Shown: in pieces, positions 54,697 through 61,970 of the stretch
Position numbering within the stretch: the stretch's first letter is position 1
Layout of the letters: every line of letters starts with the position of its first letter
Origin: Lederbergia citrea
GTDB taxonomy: Bacteria > Bacillota > Bacilli > Bacillales > Bacillaceae_C
Assembly: GCF_018343525.1 (NCBI RefSeq)
Contig: NZ_JAGYPH010000004.1
Location: 186,001-250,000 of the forward strand
DNA length: 64,000 bases
Direction: 5' to 3'
The notes under the pieces: model-generated
Told to the model about the DNA's origin: nothing
The model's input: only the letters and a program-made list of their open reading frames with translations
Database searches by the model: none
Translations under genes and position numbers: made by a program

Positions 54697-56076
54697 ATGA
54701 AACCCCTCACTGTTAGTTATATACGAAACATTTTTGGTGGCGAATTAATTCAGGGGTCCGATGATGAAGTTGTTAGTCATGGTGCATACCGGCTTAAACA
54801 AGTAAAGAGTCAAAATACAATTCTTTTTTTAAAGGAAAAGATTGTAAACTGGGATCACTTAAAAGCCTTTTTCCCTTTAGTACTTGTTACACATAATGTG
54901 ATTAAGCATTATGAACAAATAAATAATTTGACAGTCATAAAAGTACAAAATATCGATGAAGCATACTGGAAATTTGTGCATCACTACCGTAGCTTATTTC
55001 AAATTCCTGTAATTGCCGTAACAGGAACAGCCGGAAAGTCAACAACAAAAGAAATGATAAAACATATCCTCTCAGGAAATAAAACAGTTACAGCTACAAC
55101 TATCACGAATAATTCACGAACTGCCCACTTACACTACCTTCTAAGCATAGACGACCATACTGAAGCAGCTGTTTTTGAAACCGCGGTCGGCGCACCTGGA
55201 GATATTTTAAACGCCGGTGAATACTTTAAACCTTCAATAGGGATTATTACGAATATCGGAGCCCACCACTTAAATTATTGTAAAACGCTCGAGGCCTATA
55301 TAAGTGCTAAGGGTGAAATGGCAAAAATACTAGATCAATCTGGTGTACTTATATTAAATTCCGAGGATGAAAATAGTAAAAAGATAGATTTAATAAATTT
55401 TCAAGGTCGGATTATTAAAGTTGGAAAAGATTCATCTTGTCATTTTAAAGCGAGGAATATTCAATACGATAATGACGGAATGCAATTCAATGTCAAATTC
55501 AAGAAAAAAAAGTACCCCATTTTCGTACCGGGCTTTGGAGAACACCAAGTTTATAATGCACTTGCTGCTATTGCAGCTGTGCATGAAATAGGAGTTACAA
55601 TACCTGAAGCCGCTAATCGCTTGAAAACATTTAAAAAGTTTAATAAGCAGCTTCAAGTATTTGAAGGATTAAATGGCTCCACTGTTCTGGATGATACATG
55701 GAGCATTACAACTACTTCGTTAGAAGCGGCACTTCAAGTGTTAAATGATGTTGGAAAAACTAAAAAAAGAGTGGCAATATTAGGTACCATAACTGATTTA
55801 GGCTCTTGGGGAAATATTATTCATGAACAAGCGGGAGAAATAATCAATCGGCTAGGTGTAGATGTTCTTATTACAATTGGTATGCATGCACAAATAATGG
55901 CTGATCATGCAGTAAAATGTGGTTTGAATGCAGAGGTCTATACGTTTAACAATAATATCCTCGTTTATGATTTATTAAAAAAAATAGTCGATAAGAATAC
56001 AATTATACTGATTAAAGGCGATATGTATAGCGAACCAATTATAGAATTGGCCGCTAAAATCCGAAAAAAAGAATAA
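54697..56076 (+). CDS. MurF-like Mur ligase (paralogue 1)
   Basis: A 459-residue Mur ligase with three domains: N-terminal substrate domain (1-100), ATP domain with P-loop TGTAGKSTTK (109-118), TNIGAHHL, AKGE with Lys205 (the carbamylated lysine of Mur ligases), and C-terminal domain with FGEHQVYNALAAIA and LDDTWSITTTSLEAAL (332-347, the MurF ADP-contact motif). It is not the housekeeping MurF: the N-terminal domain is diverged and the gene is in an ATP-grasp cluster. The ATG has AAAGGAG 13 bases upstream, a long spacing. 42% or so visual identity to the paralogue at 56948 is apparent but not computed. Six bases after its stop is a short gap to the ATP-grasp gene. Confidence 0.8.
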   Translation: MKPLTVSYIRNIFGGELIQGSDDEVVSHGAYRLKQVKSQNTILFLKEKIVNWDHLKAFFPLVLVTHNVIKHYEQINNLTVIKVQNIDEAYWKFVHHYRSLFQIPVIAVTGTAGKSTTKEMIKHILSGNKTVTATTITNNSRTAHLHYLLSIDDHTEAAVFETAVGAPGDILNAGEYFKPSIGIITNIGAHHLNYCKTLEAYISAKGEMAKILDQSGVLILNSEDENSKKIDLINFQGRIIKVGKDSSCHFKARNIQYDNDGMQFNVKFKKKKYPIFVPGFGEHQVYNALAAIAAVHEIGVTIPEAANRLKTFKKFNKQLQVFEGLNGSTVLDDTWSITTTSLEAALQVLNDVGKTKKRVAILGTITDLGSWGNIIHEQAGEIINRLGVDVLITIGMHAQIMADHAVKCGLNAEVYTFNNNILVYDLLKKIVDKNTIILIKGDMYSEPIIELAAKIRKKE

Positions 56077-56102
56077 ACCAAATGAATAATGGGGTGTATT
56101 TC

Positions 56103-56879
56103 TTGAGCAATCCACTAGGAAAATGGAAACAAAAGTTGCTTTTGCAGCAAAATCCCTTAACTGCTAAAAGTATTCCACAAACGAGCATATATAGTCTTGC
56201 AAACCTATTAGATTTTATAAATCGTTATGAATATATTTTTGTTAAACATGATACATCTGGACAAGGAAGAGGAATTTTTAAAGTTTATAAGAGAAATGAA
56301 CTTTATTGTTTTAACGGTTTTTCTATCCAAGGCGATCAAATCAATAAATGCGTTCCAGCAATTAAGGATTTTCACAAAGTTTTACACCCTTTTGAGAAGT
56401 TTGGAAAATTAGGTAACTATATTATTCAGGAGGGTGTCAAGAGTTTGGCACTGAATGGACTTCCCATAAGCATACGCGTTCACGTTCAAAATCTAAAAGG
56501 AAAATGGGTTATTGGTGGAATGTACGGAAAGATTGGAACTGCAGCAACAATAGAGAATGGCATTGTCAACGCACATCGAGGCGCTCAAGTAGTATCTATT
56601 GATGATTTACTATCAGTACATCTGAAAATGGGAGAATCTGATAAAAAAGATGCCATTGATAGTTTAAAGAAAATCTCTATTACAGCAGCTAAAGTGATCG
56701 CAACACATTTCCCTTGCAGAGAATATGGCATAGATTTTGGTTTAGAACCCAAAGGTAAACCCGTGTTATTAGAAGTGAATTCAACTCCAGGTATTTCCGG
56801 ATTTGCCCATATTGAAAATAAAGTCATTTGGAAACGAATTGTGAAGAACCGGAAAATTCAAAATGAAATTGATTCCTAA
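56103..56879 (+). CDS. YheC/D-type ATP-grasp protein, short
   Basis: A 258-residue protein consisting of only the ATP-grasp part of YheC/D, without the ~100-residue N-terminal region seen in the fusion at 49012. Motifs: YIFVKHDTSGQGRGIF (ATP loop), NYIIQEG, SIRVHVQNLKGKWVIGGMYGKIG, and EYGIDFGLEPKGKPVLLEVNSTPGISGF (metal ligands). The TTG at 56103 follows GGGGTG by six bases; an upstream ATG at 56082 has no site. It lies between two MurF-like genes, mirroring the two halves of the fusion protein. Confidence 0.75.
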   Translation: MSNPLGKWKQKLLLQQNPLTAKSIPQTSIYSLANLLDFINRYEYIFVKHDTSGQGRGIFKVYKRNELYCFNGFSIQGDQINKCVPAIKDFHKVLHPFEKFGKLGNYIIQEGVKSLALNGLPISIRVHVQNLKGKWVIGGMYGKIGTAATIENGIVNAHRGAQVVSIDDLLSVHLKMGESDKKDAIDSLKKISITAAKVIATHFPCREYGIDFGLEPKGKPVLLEVNSTPGISGFAHIENKVIWKRIVKNRKIQNEIDS

Positions 56880-56947
56880 GTAAGTAATAAAGCATTCATG
56901 TTCCAATATGATGTAGTAGCTTTTCATATAAGGAAAGGAGGATTTCC

Positions 56948-58345
56948 TTGAAACCTTTACTAGTGAAGGATATTAGGAAATTACTGCAAGGAGAATTAAT
57001 AACTGGATCAGAACTTTGGAAAGTAAGAGATGCCATTTATTATAACCGGCATGATCTGACCAATCGACATACACTGATGTTTGTCAGTAGAAATGATAGT
57101 GTTAACTGGAACGAAATTAATAATAAAGGACCTTCCCTTGTGATCTCAGATATGCCAGCTTCTGAATTTAAAAAAGCTTTGCCAAATACGACTGTCATAA
57201 AAGTGGCTAGTCTCGTGCAATCGTACTGGAAATTTATTGATTATTATCGCGGGCTTTTTCAAATACCTGTCGTTACAATAACAGGAACATGTGGTAAAAC
57301 AACAACGAAAGATATGATCAAACATATTTTAAGTAAGGATCGAAATGTTCAAGCTTCCATAAGCAGCAAGAATGAACCACGAAGGTCATTTCCTTATTTG
57401 ATGGGGATCGATGAAAGAACAGATGCGGCCGTTTTTGAGCACGGGCTCGGTAATACGGGTAATATAAAGCATCAGTGTATGATTTATCAGCCGACGATTG
57501 GCATCATTACAAATATCGGTGTCCACCATTTAGATGGTTGTAAAAACCTTGAAGGATATATAAAAGCTAAATCAGAAATTGTCGGTGGGATAAGGGAAGG
57601 CGGAACCCTCATTTTAAATGCAGATGATGAAAATACGAAAAATGTTCCTTTACAATCCTTTAAAGGAAAGATTATCTATTTTGGAATCGGTATGAGGGCA
57701 GATTTTAGAGCCTCCAAAATAAAGTTTTCACATCGTGGAATGAAATTTCAATTTCATGTTTCAAGCAAAACATACGAAGCTTTTATCCCTGGATATGGTG
57801 AACACCAAGTATATAACGCACTTGCTGCGCTAGCAGCTGTACATGAAATGGGAATGGATATCAAGGAAGCAATCTCCCGCCTTCGAACCTATAAAAATAT
57901 GACTAGGCACTTAGAATTTTCTAGTGGTATAGGTGGAAGTACAATTATAGATGATACTTGGACGAATAATCCTACATCTGTGGAGGCTGCTTTAAAGGTA
58001 CTTGATTCAATTGGGAAGGGTAAAAATGTCATTCTTGTATTAGGTGATATTAATAGATTGGGAAATTTTGAAAAAAAGTATCATTGTGAAATTGGAAGTT
58101 TGGTTGCGAGGAGAAACATTCACACCCTCATTACGATTGGTGCTAAGGCCGAAGATATAGCAAAACAAGCAATTAAGGATGGATCAAGGGCAAATGTCTA
58201 TATGTTTAAAGACGTCAATGGAATCAATGATATTTTAGACCCTCATCTTGACGATAAAGCAATTTTACTTATTAAAGGTCCTATGTCAAGCCGATCTATG
58301 ATTGATTTTGCAAATAGTTTAAAAGAAAAGCAATCGTTACGATAA
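56948..58345 (+). CDS. MurF-like Mur ligase (paralogue 2)
   Basis: A 465-residue Mur ligase, clearly a duplicate of the 54697 protein: the openings MKPLLVKDIRKLLQGELITG and MKPLTVSYIRNIFGGELIQG align directly. P-loop TGTCGKTTTK (112-121), TNIGVHHLDGCKNLEGYIKAKSE, GYGEHQVYNALAALAAVHEMG and IIDDTWTNNPTSVEAAL are present. Differences in the N-terminal domain and in the ISSKNEPRR region after the P-loop suggest a different acceptor or amino acid. TTG start with AAAGGAGG seven bases upstream. Last plus-strand gene of the cluster, ending in the terminator at 58330. Confidence 0.8.
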   Translation: MKPLLVKDIRKLLQGELITGSELWKVRDAIYYNRHDLTNRHTLMFVSRNDSVNWNEINNKGPSLVISDMPASEFKKALPNTTVIKVASLVQSYWKFIDYYRGLFQIPVVTITGTCGKTTTKDMIKHILSKDRNVQASISSKNEPRRSFPYLMGIDERTDAAVFEHGLGNTGNIKHQCMIYQPTIGIITNIGVHHLDGCKNLEGYIKAKSEIVGGIREGGTLILNADDENTKNVPLQSFKGKIIYFGIGMRADFRASKIKFSHRGMKFQFHVSSKTYEAFIPGYGEHQVYNALAALAAVHEMGMDIKEAISRLRTYKNMTRHLEFSSGIGGSTIIDDTWTNNPTSVEAALKVLDSIGKGKNVILVLGDINRLGNFEKKYHCEIGSLVARRNIHTLITIGAKAEDIAKQAIKDGSRANVYMFKDVNGINDILDPHLDDKAILLIKGPMSSRSMIDFANSLKEKQSLR

Positions 58346-58367
58346 TGTAACGATTGCTTGTTTTTTT
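58330..58367 (+). terminator. Terminator of the ligase cluster
   Basis: GCAATCGTTAC, six-base loop, GTAACGATTGC, TTG and TTTTTTT. The stem overlaps the last codons of the Mur ligase and the T-run meets the convergent NlpC/P60 gene. Confidence 0.88.
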
Positions 58368-59739
58368 AAAGGACACGTCTTGCTGTCACGTAGTTGTTCT
58401 TAGCCCAAACTGAATTAATGCTTTGTTTTACAACAGGGCCAGTCGTTGATAATGAAATAAATTCATTTCCTCCAAGATAAATCCCTGTCTGAGTTATTTT
58501 AGACCCTTTATTATCTGTCGAGAAGAAAATAATGTCGCCCTTTTGCAAATTAGATTTTAGAACCGCCTTGCCTACCTGTGCTTGTTGGCTTGCTAGTTTA
58601 TATTTTAGATCAATGCCGTGATTTTTATAAACATAGTAAGTAAAGCCGGCACCGGTAAATGTTAAAGATTTCTCATCGTATACATATCCAAATTTCGCTT
58701 TACCGATAAGGCTAGAAGCAAATTTTACAACTTTATCTGCAGGCAATGCACTTGGTGCCTGCGGTTTTACAGCAGGTTTTACAGTAGGCTGTTCAACTGT
58801 TGGAGCAGCTTTTTCTGTAAACACACGTTTGGCTGTTATATAATGCTGTTTATAATAGTCAACAAAGAGCACCCTAGTAGTAATTCCATTTGAATTAGGA
58901 ATAATTAATCTGTGGTCACCTGCGTAAATCGCTACTAATGTTGGTGTCTTTGATCCTATCACACTATTAAAAAAGATCAAATCACCTTTTTTAAGGTTAG
59001 CACGTGATACCGTTGTACCGAGATTCATTTGGTCTTTTATGTTTGTTGCTCCTAAATTGACACCATTTGATTTATAAACATGGTTAACGAAACCTGCACC
59101 CGTAAATTTCATTGCTTTTTCATCGTTAACACTGCCCATTGTTACTTTATTCATTAAATTATATGAAGTTCCGACAATATTATCCCCTTTTGTCGCAGGA
59201 TTAGATGGAAGTAGGCTTGGCAATACTCTACGTGCTGTAATGTAAGAGTCCTTATAATATGGCTTGCTATTTAAATCCGTTATTACAATATTTTGTTTTG
59301 GATCTGCCATCTGAATTACTTTATTATCGCCAATATACATCGCAACATGATTTGGAATATTTCCTCCTCTACTATCAAAGAAAAGAAGATCACCTTTTTG
59401 CAATTGATTTCTTTCAACATGAGTACCCTGCTCCATCATATAATCCTCATTATAAGTAGCAAGATCTACACCATTTTTTTCAAAAATAAAATTAATGAAT
59501 GTTGCACATGAAAACTTATAAGGAGCCGTTTTCTTATACTCTGCTTGGCTATATGTAGCTTTCCCGATTAAGCTTTTAGCTGTTTGAATCAATTGATCAG
59601 CCTTTGCTTCCACTGCTTTTTGATTATTTTGAGTGGTCGTAGTCGCTGCCGAAACCTTCGTAAGATCGAGAGAAGGAATCCCGAGTGTATTGAAACTCAA
59701 TGTGATTGCCAGCGTTGTCGTTAATAAATGTTTTCTCAT
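58366..59739 (-). CDS. Secreted protein with three NlpC/P60-like domains, one catalytic
   Basis: A 457-residue exported protein. Signal peptide with cleavage near KVSAA (residue 32). Domain 1 (about 42-172) keeps NlpC/P60 residues: Cys78 in KFSCATF and His131 in NHVAMYIGD. Domain 2 (about 185-306) and domain 3 (about 335-457) align by the repeating pattern FxxAxFxxxVYxxNG, 'LxKGDLIFF' and a final 'YxTAxRV', but have Gly214 and Gly363 in place of the cysteine and Leu/Gln in place of the histidine. They should bind rather than cut. A Thr/Pro/Val linker joins 2 and 3. ATG at 59739 follows AGGAGG by six bases. The convergent arrangement with peptide ligases suggests it trims or binds their product, or peptidoglycan. 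Confidence 0.82.
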   Translation of the reverse strand: MRKHLLTTTLAITLSFNTLGIPSLDLTKVSAATTTTQNNQKAVEAKADQLIQTAKSLIGKATYSQAEYKKTAPYKFSCATFINFIFEKNGVDLATYNEDYMMEQGTHVERNQLQKGDLLFFDSRGGNIPNHVAMYIGDNKVIQMADPKQNIVITDLNSKPYYKDSYITARRVLPSLLPSNPATKGDNIVGTSYNLMNKVTMGSVNDEKAMKFTGAGFVNHVYKSNGVNLGATNIKDQMNLGTTVSRANLKKGDLIFFNSVIGSKTPTLVAIYAGDHRLIIPNSNGITTRVLFVDYYKQHYITAKRVFTEKAAPTVEQPTVKPAVKPQAPSALPADKVVKFASSLIGKAKFGYVYDEKSLTFTGAGFTYYVYKNHGIDLKYKLASQQAQVGKAVLKSNLQKGDIIFFSTDNKGSKITQTGIYLGGNEFISLSTTGPVVKQSINSVWAKNNYVTARRVL

Positions 59740-59767
59740 GGGTTGCCTCCTGGATATGTAGTTGATT

Positions 59768-59828
59768 GCAAACCTGATTCTATCATAGAAAAGTTTAGGT
59801 TCTTTGCGGGAAATCTTTCCAGTCGCAA
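59768..59828 (-). promoter_or_regulatory. Candidate structured leader, GEMM-like, before NlpC/P60 gene
   Basis: On the minus strand TTGCG and CGCAA enclose a GGAA...TTCC arm, followed by CGCAAAGAACCTAAAC and TATGATAGAATCAGGTTTGC, with AACCT/AGGTT pairing. The words CGCAAAG, CCTAAA, TATGATAG and AGGTT occur in this order in c-di-GMP-I (GEMM) riboswitches, but the conserved 5' CAAACC segment is not clear, so the match is partial. Confidence 0.25.
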
Positions 59829-59939
59829 TGTCATACATACCAAAAGCCTTGACCCCACTAGCTTTTTCAAACAACTTTACAATTTGATTACAGCGCATCC
59901 TAGCAGTATTTCCTCTCGAATATCCAATATAGTAATAAT

Positions 59940-59975
59940 AAAAGCTGCCGACGAGATTCTCGTTCGGCAGCTTTT
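59940..59975 (-). terminator. Terminator after YtkA-like lipoprotein gene
   Basis: AAAAGCTGCCGA...TCGGCAGCTTTT stem on both strands, T-rich tail on the minus strand. Confidence 0.85.
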
Positions 59976-59977
59976 AT

Positions 59978-60745
59978 TTATTTTACTTCAATCTCATGTT
60001 CCTCGTGTTCGTGCAGTCCTTCATCATTTTGAACGTGAATTTGGATTGAATAAGTGCCTGCTTCCTCAAATGTAAAGTTTGCACTATATTCACCTGCAAC
60101 AGACTCTTCAGCATCAACCCACTCATGTTTATCAGAGATGTCATCGTTCCAAATCTCATATCGGACTCGTGCATTCTCCATCGGATGGTCTTCTAACTGT
60201 AAATGGACAACTAACTTTGTTTCTTGCCCTTTTTCTACCCCTTCAGGTTCCACAAAATGCATACTAAAGCCTTCTGTATGTGAATGCTCCCCATGATCAT
60301 GGTCCCCGTGTTCATGATCTCCATGGTCATGATCATCTGAGGCTCCCTCACCAACAGTTACCGATTTTTTAGGCATCGTATGTAACCCTCTTGCTGTTAC
60401 ATGTACTTGGACTGTAAAAACGCCGTCATGTTCAAACGCTTTTTCAGCTTCATATGTACCGTCTTTATTATTTTTTGCTTCTAACATTTCGCTATCTTCT
60501 TTTTTTCCTTCTTCCCATATTTCAAATTCCACTTCATCAGCGTCTGAAATTTTTTCATCACCTTGGGTGACAAGCGCTTTAAAGGGAATCATTTCATTTA
60601 CATCAGCACTTTCTTGAACTTCAAGCTGAACTTCCAGTAGTTGTGGAATATCATCATTCGAACCACTGTCTTTTCCTGCATTGCCGCACGCGGCTAATAT
60701 GAGAACAACTAATCCGATGAATAAAGGCCATAATTTAGTTTTCAA
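59978..60745 (-). CDS. Lipoprotein with two YtkA/FixH-like domains and His-rich linker
   Basis: A 255-residue lipoprotein: signal MKTKLWPLFIGLVVLILAAC with Cys20 as lipidated residue. Two similar immunoglobulin-like YtkA/FixH domains (about 35-130 and 160-255), each with a 'VxFEIW/VRYEIWN' strand and 'GTY...F...G.(F/Y)..QVHV'. Between them residues 138-157 are almost only His, Asp, Gly and Glu (DDHDHGDHEHGDHDHGEHSH), a probable metal-binding (Cu/Zn/Ni) stretch, and the C-terminus is again HEHEEHE. A metal chaperone role on the cell surface is likely. Monocistronic. Confidence 0.8.
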   Translation of the reverse strand: MKTKLWPLFIGLVVLILAACGNAGKDSGSNDDIPQLLEVQLEVQESADVNEMIPFKALVTQGDEKISDADEVEFEIWEEGKKEDSEMLEAKNNKDGTYEAEKAFEHDGVFTVQVHVTARGLHTMPKKSVTVGEGASDDHDHGDHEHGDHDHGEHSHTEGFSMHFVEPEGVEKGQETKLVVHLQLEDHPMENARVRYEIWNDDISDKHEWVDAEESVAGEYSANFTFEEAGTYSIQIHVQNDEGLHEHEEHEIEVK

Positions 60746-60859
60746 AATCTATCTCCTCCATCATAATGAGAATATAAAATGACTCTTTATCATCATAACC
60801 TAAATTAGTGTTCATTTAATGCATAGATTTTGTATATTTTCCGAAAAGTGAAGGGGATT

Positions 60860-61819
60860 TTATTTGAGCTGAACCGGATCCATCGTTTCGTTTAATGCTT
60901 CCATTTCATATCCTTCTTCTTTAAAAAATGTTAGCAAATCTTCTAAATGGGCTAAAGTTGAATCCTTTTCATGCATTAATACAATAAGTGGTTCCTTGTC
61001 GGTCAGTTCCATCGTTTGTTGTTTCACCTTTTGGATATATTCCCCATTTGTTAATTTCCAATCAATGGAATCAATATTCCAGTCCCAAAGAATAAAATCT
61101 TCTTGATCAGCAGCGGCTTGAAATGGTGGAGTGATATAAGGCTTAGAGCCATATGGAGCCCTGACAAGGTTGGTTTTGACATTGGTTGTTTCTTGGATAA
61201 ATCCAATTGCCTGCTTCATTTCATCTACAAAATTAGCTGGAGATCGATAAACCTTTGATACATCGTGCGTGACACCATGAACCCCTACTGTATGGCCTTC
61301 TTTCACCATTTTCTTTACAACTTTCGGATTTTTTCTCATATTTGGTTCTAGCATGAAAAATGTTGCTTTCGCATTGTATGTTTTTAATAGCTTTAAAATG
61401 TCTAGTGAAACTGGGTTGGGACCATCATCAAACGTTAAATATACTACCTTCCCTGTTTTTAGGGTGGCTTGTTCATTGGACTGTTTTTTCGCTGTATGCT
61501 TCACCTTCTTCTTTTTATCACCAGAAGGCTCTATTATCTTATGATTATCCTTTGAACTAATTCCTTTATTACTATCAATCTCATTATTTTTCTCTTTATC
61601 AATAAGAATTGTTTCGTTTTTGCTTTTATTTACTTCCCCTTCATTTTGCATCATTTTACTTTCTGCTGTTATTTGTTTGCCTTTTCCTGCTTCTGCATTT
61701 TTCCCATCTATTCCACCCAAAAGGAAATAGATTAATAACATAACTAATAAAATTAGCACTCCTGCTGTTATTTTCCCCAACCGGGTCAATTTCAGGCGTT
61801 TTCTTGGTGTCTTCTTCAC
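60860..61819 (-). CDS. Membrane-anchored polysaccharide deacetylase (NodB domain)
   Basis: A 319-residue protein with a basic start, one transmembrane anchor (about 18-37), a long charged Lys/Glu/Asn-rich linker (40-120) and a CE4 NodB domain. Catalytic/metal motifs: TFDDGPNP (129-136), HGVTHDVSKVY (His181, His185), RAPYGSKP, DWNIDSIDW and LIVLMHEK. It removes acetyl groups from peptidoglycan or a related polymer outside the cell. Similar to the B. subtilis PdaC/YheN group in layout. ATG with AAAGTGAG, weak site. Confidence 0.85.
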   Translation of the reverse strand: MKKTPRKRLKLTRLGKITAGVLILLVMLLIYFLLGGIDGKNAEAGKGKQITAESKMMQNEGEVNKSKNETILIDKEKNNEIDSNKGISSKDNHKIIEPSGDKKKKVKHTAKKQSNEQATLKTGKVVYLTFDDGPNPVSLDILKLLKTYNAKATFFMLEPNMRKNPKVVKKMVKEGHTVGVHGVTHDVSKVYRSPANFVDEMKQAIGFIQETTNVKTNLVRAPYGSKPYITPPFQAAADQEDFILWDWNIDSIDWKLTNGEYIQKVKQQTMELTDKEPLIVLMHEKDSTLAHLEDLLTFFKEEGYEMEALNETMDPVQLK

Positions 61820-61917
61820 TCACTTTCATCCTCTCAACATGTTTCTATGTTATATCGTAATGCACTTGTCGGAGAAATTCGTTACAGAAAAGTTACAATT
61901 ATTACAAAACTAAATGC

Positions 61918-61966
61918 AAAAAATCCCCCCTTTTGGTCTCCAACCGGATCCAAAAGAGGGGTTTTC
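61918..61966 (-). terminator. Terminator after FtsH-like gene
   Basis: AAACCCCTCTTTTGG and CCAAAAGGGGGG stem with TTTTTT on the minus strand. Confidence 0.75.
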
Positions 61967-61970
61967 TTTA

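Noticed and set aside
59740..59898. 53-codon N-terminal extension of the NlpC/P60 protein
   Set aside because: It precedes a clear signal peptide, and AGGAGG lies six bases before the ATG at 59739.
59745..59950. c-di-AMP (ydaO-type) riboswitch, common before NlpC/P60 genes
   Set aside because: The conserved ydaO elements are not found; only partial GEMM-like words are seen, listed as a low-confidence candidate.
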